Part shown: positions 38,017 through 49,446 of the stretch, one piece after another
Layout: every line of letters begins with the position of its first letter
How positions within the stretch are numbered: the first letter of the stretch is position 1
Source: Xanthostigma xanthostigma
Lineage: Eukaryota; Arthropoda; Insecta; Raphidioptera; Raphidiidae
Reading direction: 5' to 3'
Length of the DNA: 64,000 nt
Assembly (NCBI GenBank): GCA_963575645.1
Contig: OY754470.1
Coordinates: 1,736,001-1,800,000 of the forward strand
Notes under the pieces: generated by a model
What the model saw: the letters and a program-made list of their open reading frames with translations, nothing else
The model's database searches: none
Told to the model about the DNA's origin: nothing
Program-made: the position numbers and the translations under genes

Positions 38017-39544
38017 CGTTGACCTGAAATACAAACAAAAAAGATAACACCTACCATGAATTATTAAATATTAATAACGACAATTATGAGAATATACTCT
38101 ACTTAGGTATAGACAGCAATTAATACACTTCCGTTTGCAAAATTTGGTCGACGATTTTTTTCTTTAAAATATTTAATTGACCCAATAGTAAACTGCAAGG
38201 CGCCACGAAAGTTTCCTGTTCATTTGTTTTTTCTAACAGTTCTTTGACTTGTTTACATGCCTTACGCTTACACAATATTAAGTGATATCACATTTTTTTT
38301 ATTAATTTATTTTTAAGTTTGCACGTTTGTTGAATTAAAAACATTTTTCTGATAATGAGTGCACATTTCTGACTATATTAATTTTTATTTGCAATCTTAC
38401 ATTCTATAAATAATTATGATTCCTCTGATGATGCAGTAAAAATTATAATTAGGGGATAAACAATTAATAGATGAATACTTCAGTCAAAAGAACTGGTTTT
38501 AGCAGTTTTGGATTCTTTTCACAATGCAAAACACCATAGTATTTTAATTGTATTTTATAATTTGTACAATTGTTTAATGGTTGACATCTCATTACTGTAA
38601 TTTCCAGCTTTCCTGTTTGTTTGATGTAAACATAAAAAAGAATGAAAAACCAAAAGTCGTAACAATATAATATACTTATATCGTTTTTCATTAAAAATTA
38701 ATGTAAGCCCCGTTTACACTGCACCGAATTGGTCGTTTTGCTATATGGTTTTTTACTGTACCTCTAAGGTAAAATTTAAGAGAAATTTTTTTTCCAAAAA
38801 TTAGGGACCAACTTCATTATGTCGAACTGGTGTCAGCAATAAAATAAAGAAATATTTTTATTGTTTATTGAGCTTGATCACTTGAACAACATATTAAAAG
38901 CAAATTTTATTTTATCAATTTATTTTTTAATCTTAAATTCTATGAGTTATTCCTCTATTGATTGTATTCTAGGTATTAGACTGTAGTTACGTGTAGTATG
39001 GATATTTGGGGAATAAATAAGTACCTACCTAACTGGTTTTACAAAAAAACTTGTTTCAGATTTTTTATTACAATGAAAACGTTTCAACATCATTTTGCAA
39101 ACTAATTGAAATGTATTGTGCAATTTTTTATGACCATTGGAATTCCCAAATTTCCTGCTCATTTAGGGTAAATATTTAATAATGAGAATATAATACATGG
39201 TGATTGGTGTTAGAATTACTTTCGTTCTATTTTTTTTCCATGTTTTGATTCCGTAGTCACTAGGAAGCCTTATAATTTCGTCGAATTCGTCCGTCTGTCA
39301 CTGTCTCATAGAACCTAAAGTTTACAACCGATTTTGATGGAATTTGGTAAGGAGGTGTCTTTTATTATGAGCGTTGTGAGCGCCAAATAGACCGCATTTT
39401 ATGAGATTTTTCTTGTACAAAAACTGATTTATCCAAATGTTAATCTAATTAATATAAAACACCGTGTCTTATTAAATTCATACCACAAGGTTTTTTTAAA
39501 AATTCTCTTCATTGATTATTTTGTTTAATACTAAAATTTCGTAT
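38017..39544. other. intergenic between the two LRR paralogues
   Basis: AT-rich. Part of 39290-39380 (with 'CGATTTTGATGGAATTTGGT') is typical insect repeat text. The non-coding 5' exon of the long LRR gene should lie at the left end. Short frame 38464-38691 has no recognisable domain. Confidence 0.5.
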
Positions 39545-40774
39545 TCACAGAGTATTTTTTGTTAAAAAGTCGTTTATTAATTTTTCGTCGTTAATCGCTG
39601 AACAAGTGGTAGGATTATTATTTGAAATACAAATTGGTTTTTTTCCAGTAAAACTATCGCCTTTTTGAAAATTAATATTACGGCTATAAATCCAATTAAT
39701 GAGATTTTTAAAACAAGCACAGTTTAATGGATTTCCTGCAAAATTGATTGCTTTTAAATTTTTTAAATCGCGTATATCTAAATCACCGAAATATGTAATT
39801 CTATTATTTGCAAAATGCAATTCTTCCAACTGACTTAAAATATTCAGTATCTTTATATTAAAATCAACGATTATATTATTGTTTAGTGACAGAACAGTTA
39901 AATTTTTTATAGGGATTATTTGTTGTCCGTTACCAATAGATGTCAAAAGGTTATGTGATAAATCTAAGTTGCTAAGATTAGGCACACCTGAAAGTCCGTA
40001 AGGTCCAACCGATTGTATTTTATTATTTTTCAGCCAAAATTTCTTCAAAGAATTTAATCCATTAGTTGCATCGTTCGGTATACCTGCTATATTATTATTT
40101 GAAAAATCTAATTCTAAAAGATTACCTAATGGTATAAAAGCATCTTGTTCAACGCTATATATGTTGTTATGATGGAACCATAGTTCTAATAGATTATTCA
40201 AACCAGAAAATACAAACGAAGTTAAAACACGCACATTATTGTGTGAGATGTCCAGATATTGTAACTTAACCATATCAGAAAACGTATTGTCTTCGATTTT
40301 AATTATGTTATTATTTGATAGCCACATTTTTTTCACTTCAAATAAACCAGCAAAACAGTTACGATTAAGTGTGGTTAATTTGTTTCTTACTAAATTTAGC
40401 TCTTTTAGACGCGCTAAATGTTGAAACGCCCGAACTGATAAAGTTGAAGTGTTTATATCATTTTCGGCTAAATGAAGAATTTCTAATAATGTTAAGGATT
40501 TAAAAGTGTCATGTTGAAAACTATTAATGCCACATTTGACTAAATCGAGTAGAGCCAATTTTGGAAATTGTATAAAAGCATCTGATGATAGTGAGGCTAG
40601 CCTGCTATTGACTATCTTTAGAACCGTCCAATTGGATGTGATTTCACCCACTGCAAGGGAGATTGGACCATTTTCAGACGGGCAAGTGATATCAGTTGGA
40701 GATTGAGAAGTGCAGACTGTATATCCTTGATGCAAAATTGATGTCGCCAGCAAAAAGTAAAAAAATGCTTTCAT
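39545..40774 (-). CDS. secreted leucine-rich-repeat protein, short paralogue (409 aa)
   Basis: Single coding exon with a signal peptide (MKAFFYFLLATSILHQGYTV), the same cysteine cap (CTSQSPTDITCPSENGPISL), about 10-12 LRRs and the same C-terminal cap (NPLNCACFKNLINWIY, KKPICISN). A splice acceptor immediately precedes the ATG (TTCAATTTCAG), as in the long copy. Compared with the long paralogue it lacks 238 residues in the middle, almost exactly ten 24-residue repeats; sequence before and after that point aligns closely. Both genes are on the same strand, so they arose by tandem duplication followed by loss or gain of internal repeats. Function unknown; extracellular recognition or adhesion is the usual role of such proteins. 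Confidence 0.85.
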   Translation of the reverse strand: MKAFFYFLLATSILHQGYTVCTSQSPTDITCPSENGPISLAVGEITSNWTVLKIVNSRLASLSSDAFIQFPKLALLDLVKCGINSFQHDTFKSLTLLEILHLAENDINTSTLSVRAFQHLARLKELNLVRNKLTTLNRNCFAGLFEVKKMWLSNNNIIKIEDNTFSDMVKLQYLDISHNNVRVLTSFVFSGLNNLLELWFHHNNIYSVEQDAFIPLGNLLELDFSNNNIAGIPNDATNGLNSLKKFWLKNNKIQSVGPYGLSGVPNLSNLDLSHNLLTSIGNGQQIIPIKNLTVLSLNNNIIVDFNIKILNILSQLEELHFANNRITYFGDLDIRDLKNLKAINFAGNPLNCACFKNLINWIYSRNINFQKGDSFTGKKPICISNNNPTTCSAINDEKLINDFLTKNTL

Positions 40775-41494
40775 TTTTGAATCTGAAATTGAAAAAAGTT
40801 TTTTTTTTGACGGAACGCTCGATTATAATATAACAAACGTACTGATCCATAAAAAACATTTATTACTTACACCTTTTATTATTATCACAATTTTTTACTC
40901 AATTTGTTTGCTGCCTTTAATTTAAAAGTTTTTCAACATTGCACAAGTTTATCACAAAAAAGATTTCCTGACTCCATACAAAGATTGCTACCTAGTCAAT
41001 TTTCTTTCGCTTGTTTTGCCCAATAACTATTATAAGTAAATTAATCGAGTATTTGGAAAATAGATAAATAAGTATAAATAATAATATAACTGGTTTTACA
41101 ACTTATTTTATATTTTGTACAGTGCAAAGCATACTTGTAGCGCCATCATATGTTACAAACAAGATTTACTCTTGGTTACAAATTATTTGTTAATTTTGTA
41201 ATACGAAAATAAAATAATTTTTCATTAACATTTGGTTGTTACCAACAATAAACTATGATTATAACTACATGATACTTAACACTGTACAAAATAAAGAAGA
41301 AAATATCAGTAATAGGAAGGTCACAGATCTGTAGTTCAATTTTGTTCTAAAAAGATAGCGGGAAATAACCTTCCAATCATTGTACGTTAAAAAAAAACTT
41401 GTAGAAAGGTCAGATGCTAGAAAAAATCATTTGCCAGCTCATTGTTTTCTGCGCCTACTAACGTTTACGTCATACAATTTTTGAACGAATGTTT
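40775..41494. other. intergenic, no gene seen
   Basis: AT-rich upstream region of the short LRR gene. No exon or bounded repeat recognised. Confidence 0.5.
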
Positions 41495-41637
41495 ATTATT
41501 AGTGTATTTGCCATAAGGCACTTACACTATTGGCGTCGGTCGGATGGCGGGACCTAGGGGTCGGACCAAAATTTCTCGACGTTTCATAAGTTTCTAAGAA
41601 GTTTGGCACCATTTTTGGAAATGTTTATATATATATG

Positions 41638-41674
<37 letters not shown>

Positions 41675-42200
41675 ATATATGTGTTAGCACGATAACTCTC
41701 GACAGACTTAATCGATTTAAACGAAATTTGGTCCACACGTTGGAATCCATCACCGCACGAAGCCTATTAAAAATGGGCCTAATCGGGCCATGTTAAGGGT
41801 GGTATTTAGGGGTTGAAAAAAGTTTTCGGGCCCAAAAATACCGAAAAAATTCTCAGAATCGTTTCAAAATTGAAATTTAACCCTTTAGTAATTATTAAAA
41901 TGTGCAGCTAAAATTTTAAAAAAATCGGCCCCACAGGACCGGACTTACAAATTTTATGAAAACACAAGTTTACTGATATAGATTTACATATAGAAGGGTG
42001 TATATAATTTAGTACAGATGTTGAATTGATATGTAGTATTAAAATTAACTAAAAAAATGTTGTTTTAAGGGGTGTATTAAGGGGTAATTTTTTTTATTTT
42101 GTTCAAAAACAAAGTTAAGCTCATACAATAGAGCCACACTGCCTATAAAAGCAAATACACTATATTGTCGGCAGGGTTTCGCACTGCGACCCGAGTTTTT
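41495..42200. repeat. interspersed repeat with internal TA microsatellite, copy 2
   Basis: Same family and orientation as 19084-19950, from GTGTATTTGCCATAAGGCAC to GCACTGCGACCCGAG. It carries an extra segment (GGGTCGGACCAAAATTTCTC onward, about 41549-41595) that copy 1 lacks, and a much shorter TA tract. The flanks read ATTATT on both sides, but ATTATT also precedes copy 1, so it may be part of the element. Confidence 0.85.
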
Positions 42201-42899
42201 ATTATTTATAATGAAGCTGTCGTTAGATGTAATTGATTTTCAAGACTATTTATAATTTATTCAATATTTTTTACTGTTTTTGTTATTATTTGACCCACCT
42301 CACACCTGTTTTAAACGTGTGTATTTTTAGCAAATAAATTATTATAATACCTAGATTATTGTAAAAATAGCTTACCGAACGAATTTGTTAAAAAACGTAA
42401 TTTATCGGTTGTCAACAATATCACAGTTCGGAATCGCGTTTCTAGATTCTAACTAAACAGGAAACAAGGCAAATAAACGAACGCCTAGACCTATTTCGCA
42501 CGTCATTCATTAGTTAATATTTTACCCTGATGACGTAACACATTGCGTCAAAAGTTAGTATTCGAAATATCATCACTTAATTGTTGTTCAACAACAATTA
42601 ACAATTTTTCTCTCTCATTAAAGTCACCAACAGCTAGGATTACTCGGGCTTAGAGAATTTGTGAACACTGCGGCGGCCGCTACACAGACCCTTTTTAAGA
42701 AATCACTACCCAACACAGCCGTTTCAGATTTCAGAAGGCCGTGGATAAAATTTTTGTTTTCTGTTTATATGTTTTCCATGATATTACATAATATGTCAGA
42801 ATTAAAGAACTGGTTATTATTGCCAAAACTACAATCAAATTATTGGTTTGTCAACAAAATAACATTTTGATGTAATAATAGAAAAAAAATATTTTTACC
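42201..42899. other. intergenic upstream of the TLC-domain gene
   Basis: Promoter and 5' UTR region of the TLC gene. The frame at 42661-42870 shows no domain and is not supported as a gene. Confidence 0.5.
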
Positions 42900-44040
42900 A
42901 TGCATGATTTTTTAATCTTTCTCATTTTCGTGAGTGCTTCTATTTGGGGTACATTTTATACATCAGTTGTGCGTATATATAAAAACAAAAAAGTCGAAAC
43001 ATATTCTCGAATCATTAGTTTTGTCCATGGTATAATAATGACTATTTTCGCACTTCCGAAATGCTTTGTTGAGCCAGGAATACTTGAATGCAAAAGTTTG
43101 TATTTTTTTTTTAAATTCTAATTTTGTTTATACTTTTTAACACAACTTTTTTGCATTATTATTGTCTTGCAGATGTAAAAACAACTCCATTAGAAAAATT
43201 GTTGGTCATTATAAGTATTGGTTATTTCATCATAGATTTTGTATGGTGCCTTGTTTACTATAATTCTCATACAATTTATATAATTCATCATGCATATAGT
43301 TGCGTTGCCTTATACCATATCTTGATGATGGAAAAATCTGGTTGTCAAGCGGTTTGCGCGCTAGGTGCGATGGAAATAACTAATCCGTTACTTCAAATTC
43401 GATGGTTCCTACGCGAAGCTGGACGTGACGATACTTTTCTGTAAATATACCGATTCTTTAAAAAAAATTGCGCTGAAACCTTTGGGAATCGATAAGATTC
43501 CATCAGAAAATATAGTAATTATTTTCCAGCATACATTTCTAAAGAATTACATTTTGAACGTGTTTTTGACGGATTTTCATAGTTTTTCGCGTGTTTAATA
43601 CATTTAAAAAAAAATAACGGATATCAAACACACTCCCGTTCTATCGCCACGCCTTTTTGTTCTGTTCTGTTTTGTTTTTTTTTTCAATTTTGCAGTGCGG
43701 TTGCGTAAAAATTTTTTTTTTGTCGGTATGTTATATTATCTTCTGCTGATAACTATTACTGTATTTGATTTTTTGATCGATAATTATCATTTTTCTTATT
43801 TTCAACAGGTATATCACAGTCGAAATACTATTCGCCTCATTATTTATATTTGTACGATTGGTGATTGGAACATACGTTACTTTTCGAGTTCTTTTCTACG
43901 ATGTTACTAACTGGGACATAATTCTTTTACAGCTTGGAATTTATTTAATCTCTTGGAGACTAGGATTCGACATACTGAAATATATATTTAAAAAAATAAA
44001 TCGACATACTGCTATTCTGCATACTAATCATTATATTTAA
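42900..44040 (+). CDS. TLC-domain protein, TLCD5/TMEM136-like (231 aa, 3 exons)
   Basis: Exons 42900-43095, 43173-43440 and 43809-44040 join in phase. The protein is a string of hydrophobic helices beginning MHDFLIFLIFVSASIWGTFY. The TLC hallmarks are present: a paired histidine in TIYIIHHAYSCVALYHIL (about residues 104-105), then GAMEITNPLLQIRWFLREAG, and a final helix ...LLQLGIYLISWRLGFDIL with a basic lysine-rich tail. Length and motif order fit TLCD5 (formerly TMEM136), a small multi-pass membrane protein of the TRAM-LAG1-CLN8 family. Family members handle ceramide or other lipids, but the activity of TLCD5 is poorly defined, so only a membrane-lipid role is inferred. Confidence 0.8.
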
Positions 44041-44114
44041 AATGATTATTAAATTGCGGGTGCGCCGATGATTCGGTTATTATCTGGTACTCGACCATTT
44101 TACTGAGTAGGGAT

Positions 44115-44260
44115 TAGCTCTGTCCCAACCTCTCTGTGAACGATCATATTATCGTCACAGTCTTGCGCTGTAGCCAAAACGAAACTGTATCGGTTTTTGA
44201 GCTACTGTACAAGACTATGACGACAATATTACCGTTCACAGACAGGTTGGAACAGAGCTA
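44115..44260. mobile_element. short inverted-repeat element (146 bp)
   Basis: Ends TAGCTCTGTCCCAACC and (reverse complement) TAGCTCTGTTCCAACC, followed inward by more complementary sequence (TGTGAACG / CGTTCACA, TCGTCACAGTCTTG / CAAGACTATGACGA). No matching target duplication (GTAGGGAT versus TTATCATT), so the superfamily is open. Confidence 0.65.
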
Positions 44261-44616
44261 TTATCATTACTTACCATGTATTAATTTTATGGCATATTTA
44301 CTTAAGTTTGTTCTTATTATTCTTAGTTGTTTATACTATGGGAGGTACTTTACCCCCTCACAATAGTCAATAGTGCTGGAAGTTGTGACATCTGACTTGT
44401 GGCCAAATTACTTGAATTTTAAAATTGACTGTGTAACCAGTACTCGTTTTTTTGAAAAATGTATCCTCGAAGCACCCGTAACTTATTTTTAAAAAATTTC
44501 TCAATACTTTTCATATCACTGAATATATATATACTGTATAAGGCTTTGAAATCAATATTTAATTTGATAAAAATTGTTGTTTTGAGACAATTTTTGTGTA
44601 CAAAACTGGTAAACTA

Positions 44617-44820
44617 TAAAATATTTTTAACAAAAAAATTGAACCGACTTCACACTAAAAAGTAAAAAATAATTGCGTAGTATTGAAATGTTTTGGAGTC
44701 GGTGTCAGCCAAAATGAAATCTATTCCGAGAACTACACCGACTCCAAAACATTTCAATACGCAATTATTTTTTACTGTTTAGTGTGAAGTCGATTCAATT
44801 TTTTTGTTAAAAATATTTTA
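44617..44820. repeat. palindromic repeat with ~80-base arms
   Basis: The left arm ATTTTTAACAAAAAAATTGA ... GTTTTGGAGTCGGTGT is mirrored by ACACCGACTCCAAAAC ... TCAATTTTTTTGTTAAAAAT. The loop is about 40 bases (TCAGCCAAAATGAAATCT...). Directly followed by a second repeat that shares the 'GTCGGT' theme. Confidence 0.75.
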
Positions 44821-45211
44821 TTTTTCTCTTTTTAGTGTTAATCTAACACTAAAAATCGGTGAACATACATAAAAAACATGATGTGTGTCTTTGAAATTTG
44901 AGTTTCCCTCGATTTCTCCGGATTCCACCATCAGATCCTGACTTGGTTCTGATGGGACCACCTCTGAGGTGCACTCTTTCGAATAAAAAAAAATTTGAAA
45001 ATCGGTCCATAATTGACGGAGAAATCGGTGAACATACATAAAAAAAAAAAATAAATAAATAAAAATATACAGACGAACATAGAACCTCCACCTTTTTGTT
45101 GAAGTCGGTTAAAAAACAGGAAAAATGCAAAAAAGATTGTTCAGTACTACTAAACATTTATTTATAACAATAAAATAATTTGTAATACCTATTACTCGTC
45201 ATATCAATATA

Positions 45212-45722
45212 CAGTAGAGACGCGTTAATCCGAACCTTCATAATCCGGATTCTTTGGTAATTCGGACAGTCGTTTGATAGTATTATGTACATTGTAGTCC
45301 GGATTTTTCCAGTTTCAGTAATCCGGATCATGATACTTAGTTATTGAGTAGCTGTACCGACACTATTTGCGTCAACACTATTGGCCGGCGGTGTGTTACA
45401 AACAGTTACATACATATTTGTTGTCAGAGAAGTGAAAGAAGTTAGGTGGTTTTAGTTTGTATGTAGTCGTTGTCAAACAGATAGAATTACATAGAGAACG
45501 CACTATGGCGCCGCGTAAACGATCACACGTTACTTTATCACTGCAAGTAAAAAACGAAATTCTTGACAAATTAAAAGTTTTATTTTTTACGTATGAATAA
45601 ATCCTTTGAGCACGCATTTTAGTTTGTTTTCTTGATAATTAAAATTACATCCAGTAATCCGGACATTTTGATAATCCGGATCAGCTGTGTTTTAATTAGT
45701 CCGGATTATCGCGTCTCTACTG
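45212..45722 (+). mobile_element. deleted pogo/Tigger element with transposase start codon region
   Basis: Ends CAGTAGAGACGCGTTAATCC and (reverse complement) CAGTAGAGACGCGATAATCC, flanked by TA on both sides (45210-45211, 45723-45724). Inside, an ATG at 45505 opens a reading frame MAPRKRSHVTLSLQVKNEIL followed by DKLK, the beginning of the CENP-B-type helix-turn-helix of pogo/Tigger transposases. It then runs out of frame and the remainder of the transposase is missing. A 511-bp internal-deletion derivative. Confidence 0.8.
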
Positions 45723-45990
45723 TATCAAAGTTGTAAGATAATTTCATTTCAACAACTAAAAATTAAGAACTAAAGGAAAATCCTGTTTATTGAAAAAAAT
45801 GTGTAGTTTTCTGGAAATTTGGCAACATCTCTAAACAGTAAAATTTGTCGCTTTAAGCGATGGTTGGAAACGAACATTTTCCAACAATTTATTATATTTC
45901 AAAAATAATAGTGTCTCATATAAACGACAGTAATGATAGTCTTCAACTCATTTACCATCTACTGTTGAATTTGATTCAGTGCTATTACCT
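45723..45990. other. 3' flank of the RBM7-like gene
   Basis: AT-rich, expected 3' UTR of the minus-strand gene; nothing else recognised. Confidence 0.5.
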
Positions 45991-47017
45991 CTAATATTTA
46001 TCCATCTTTCGTTTTTTCTTGTCCCTTTTACGGTCATATTCATTATCTGGTCTCAGCCTATCATAAGGCTTAAAATTATTTCTATTTGAAGAATATTTCG
46101 AATCGTTATTCTTTCGATTATGATTGTAATTACTTTTCTCTTTAGTTTCAACTTTCTGTGTAGAATTTTGATTTCTATTCCACTGGCCCCTTAAACTGTG
46201 TTGAGTTAAGTTATCTGTTGTATTGGAAAGTCTAGCTTGATTATTTAATAATTGTGCGGACATCATCGGTTGTAAAAAACTAGGGTCTGTCATTGGTGTA
46301 GCATTCGTAGTTCCTGATTGATATGAATTTGAAATTGGATCTGGACGTCTCTGCGATTGATTACATCTAGGTTTCATTCGTAACTGCATACCAAACAAAG
46401 TGGTTCCTTGTAAAAGGTCAAGAGCATATGGTACTGAACATTCTTGCTTAAAAGTTATGAAGCCAAATGGTTTAAATCGGCCGTTGCACTCTTTGGGAAT
46501 TGACACTCTTTCCACAGGACCTGCCTAAATAAAAAAAATGAAGATTTGAATATTATACTATGACGTAAAACTAGTAGCTAGAACCTTTGAATTTATTCAG
46601 CAGTAGACCTTTATTCATTTAAGCGCTTTATTGACGCTGCAGTTTTTAAACTACTCCACAATTTTATTTTTGTAAAATCTTCCTAAATTCATATAAAAAA
46701 TAAAATTTGATTTTTGATAAATATTTTTTTAAATTGTATTAATATAACGTAACAGTTTCAATTAATTAACAAAATGTTGTACTAATTAATTACTGTACAA
46801 AACATTTAATTCTCATATTGATGTTTACAAACAAAGATGGATAATCTTGTTTGACGCACGGTAATCATAACCAAACTTGTGGGTGTTGTTATCAAAAGTT
46901 CAAGTCGTGTTGTTACTAGTTATTAAAAATTACCTGCAAAAATAGTTCATATAACAATTCTTCCGTTATTTCTTCTGGTAAGTTTCCACACCAAACAGTT
47001 CTTGGGTCGCTGTCCAT
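45991..47017 (-). CDS. RNA-binding protein 7-like (205 aa, 2 exons)
   Basis: Exons 47017-46934 and 46524-45991 join in phase 0. The first encodes MDSDPRTVWCGNLPEEITEE with RNP2 (VWCGNL) and the first RRM helix; the second continues AGPVERVSIPKECNGRFKPF with RNP1 (FKPFGFITF) and the phrase SVPYALDLLQGTTLFG, which is characteristic of RBM7/RBM11. After the single RRM (about 7-82) the tail is asparagine-, glutamine- and lysine-rich and ends KRDKKKRKMDKY. In other animals RBM7 is the RNA-binding subunit of the nuclear exosome targeting (NEXT) complex that delivers promoter-upstream and other nuclear transcripts for decay. It lies head-to-head with mTERF4. Confidence 0.85.
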
Positions 47018-47265
47018 TTCGACTTAAAAATTTTAACCTGTCACAGAAAACACTGACACACGTTTAATTAAAAAATTTAATGCTTTTTTAGGTCCTTTAG
47101 TCGCCGCTGGATGATAATTTTTAAAAAATTATACAAACAGAAGGACAATAAACTATTGAAATATAGCTTATTTTGCACTGATTAAATGATATATCTGAAT
47201 GTATATCACTTTAAAAATAGATGGCACTGAAGTAATTTAAGAGAAACTATTTTATAAACTTCAAA
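47018..47265. promoter_or_regulatory. shared (bidirectional) promoter region of RBM7-like and mTERF4 genes
   Basis: Only 248 bases separate the two start codons, which face away from each other. No TATA box or named factor site stands out. Bidirectional use is inferred from spacing alone. Confidence 0.5.
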
Positions 47266-48614
47266 ATGTTCGTTGTCCAGAAATTAATAAAAAATGTATC
47301 TCAAATTACGTCAAGAACTCAATATATAACTAGACTTTTAAATACAGCCGTGTCATCTAATTTTTCTGTGGATGAAGCAGCAACTCTTTTGAAGGTCGAC
47401 CGTAGCTATCTTAGTTCTGTTGTACAGAAGTCGCCAGAATTACAACAATGTAGTTTAAATCAGTGGAAACATTGTTTTACAACACTTGAAAATGAAGGAT
47501 TTTTGCCAAAACACTGTTTAAGAATGGCAAGTATTTTAATATCTTATATTATTTACTATTCAAGTGTAATTGTTGGTACAATCAATTCTGGTGGTTTCAT
47601 CAGCTATGGAGCGTTTGTACTTTGTTGACAGACCTACGTGTTTGTTGATTAATTTATGGGGCCATTTGAACTTGATTTTGGGTCTACAATTAAAGATCTC
47701 AAAACCATAGATAAAAAGTCTTTTGACCAACAATAAGTTTTCTTTATACCTGCGACTGCTGAGCCCTATTGATTATTGAAGGTACACACAGATCACATAT
47801 CTGCTACCTACTGATTGAATCCCATAAATGTTCATACCAGCAAACTTACGAGTTTTCTTTTCTGAAATATTATTAAACAAACTTCAACATCTATGGATGT
47901 TTGTAAATTTTGAACAATGCCAGAAGACTAGAAATAAAGCATCGATGTTCTGAAGACATTGATTTTCTTTTGTGCATTTTTAAATAGATTATTAAAATAA
48001 GCTTATTTTTGTAGGTTAACGATTATCCCGTACTTTTAAAACGAACGGAAAGTTATTTAGGAATGTCAATTGAAAACTGGAGATGTTGTCAATTTGGAGA
48101 GCCGAATTTACTTGATTTATTAACGACATATCCTTACTTATTAGATGTTCCAATTAATAGCATACGGAAACGTATTCCCGTATTGACTAGTTTACTATTC
48201 ACTGAAGAAAATGTTTATAAATTAATTTATAATAATCCGAGTGTAATGTTTAAAAATTGGAGCCAAGTTAGATCAACAATTGACTATGTAACAACAGTAA
48301 TGAAATTAGAAGCTTCTGAAATATATAAGTCTAACGTGTTTGAATTGACGCACGAAGATTTACAATGTAGACATGTATTTCTGGAGCGTATTGGTATATA
48401 TAAAACTCCGAAAAGAAAAGATGTGTCCGATAATCCAATTTTGAATAAAAATCCAAAATTATCAGCAATTACAGTCAAAGATGATGAACAATTTCTTTCG
48501 GAAACAGAAGCAAATGTATCAATAGAAGAATTTCAAGTTTTCAAAGAACTTTATAGAGAAGAAAATGAAAATGAAACAGATGATAATCTTAGTGATGAAG
48601 AATTGACTAATTAA
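47266..48614 (+). CDS. mitochondrial transcription termination factor 4-like (mTERF4, 286 aa, 2 exons)
   Basis: Exons 47266-47526 and 48015-48614. The N-terminus (MFVVQKLIKNVSQITSRTQY) is a plausible mitochondrial targeting sequence. Several mTERF helical motifs follow, with the proline-containing signatures SPELQQCS, YPVLLKR, YPYLLDVP and NPSVMFKN. The end CRHVFLERIGIYKTPKRKD, then FLSETEANVSIEEFQVFKEL and an acidic tail match the conserved C-terminal part of mTERF4. In animals mTERF4 with NSUN4 is needed for methylation and assembly of the mitochondrial ribosome. The intron has a GC donor (ATG|GCAAGT) and the acceptor TTTTTGTAG; reading through instead would add an unrelated hydrophobic tail. 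Confidence 0.85.
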
Positions 48615-48865
48615 TTAATTAGTATTAGCTCAAAAAAATTGTTTTATCAAAACAATGTGACTATTAATTTTTCAACAAATAAATAAAAATTGTTATGAAC
48701 TTAGTACATCAATTACTATAACCCCCCTTTAATGAACTTTGGATGTGTACTAGCTGTCAAAAACTCAGAATTAGGGAGCGGTTCCGCATGGCTCGTCAGT
48801 TAAGAAAAACAGAAATTAATTTGAAGAATTCTTTTACTGTGTATAATCCCCTTTCCTCAATGATA

Positions 48866-49446
48866 TAGGGTAGGACGGGGGAATGGCGTTCACTAAAGGA
48901 AAACATGGTGTATTGCTTAAATTATTTATCATAAATCAAAATTAAGAAGAGTAACAAAGTCTTTAATTATCGAGTAATCAACAATTTAACAACAAAAGCA
49001 TATATCTTTCACCTACTGGTAGTAGGAAAAAATTATTAAAAAAATATGTTTGAGCGGCATTGCCTCTGACTTTGGGTAATGCCGCTGAGGGTCTCATAAA
49101 GAGGCGTACCCAATCCAATCCCGCTGTTTTGCTGCTTTGATCAAAATTGTTTTTGATATTGTTGCGCTCAGCAAATTTATAAACAAGTTTACGCAAATCT
49201 GCAACACTGAGTCCATAGTATAGCGAGCCCAGTAACTTAACTTGTTCAGCACCTAATTAAAAATTAGATCAGAGCGGCCGCAAACGAAGAAACGCTCTTC
49301 ACGGTCGAATGACGCGAGCTGACTGTCCGTTTGCATCCTTGTCTATTAGAGGCCCCCTCCCCTCGCGCTTCAAGCGACGCGACGTGTTGCTACGTTCCTT
49401 TTTGACAGAGTTACAGAGGTGAGCGCCATTCCCCCTCCCTCCCCTA
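48866..49446. mobile_element. DNA-transposon derivative with GGGGGAATGGCG termini
   Basis: Left end TAGGGTAGGACGGGGGAATG then GCGTTCAC; right end, reverse-complemented, TAGGGGAGGGAGGGGGAATG then GCGCTCAC. The ends are terminal inverted repeats of about 28 bases enclosing 581 bases. GC content is higher than in the surroundings at the right end. No intact transposase; target duplication not clear. Confidence 0.7.

Larger units (their letters stand above)
44041..45211. other. repeat-filled intergenic stretch
   Basis: Downstream of the TLC gene. It holds two inverted-repeat elements (44115-44260, 44617-44820) and, from about 44870 to 45110, an insect-type repeat ending TTGAAGTCGGTTAA. The frames at 44818-45157 are derived from these. 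Confidence 0.6.

Noticed and set aside
38017..38034. Upstream ATG extending the long LRR protein by six residues
   Set aside because: A splice acceptor (TTTGTATTTCAG) falls between it and the chosen ATG, and the short paralogue shows the same acceptor arrangement.
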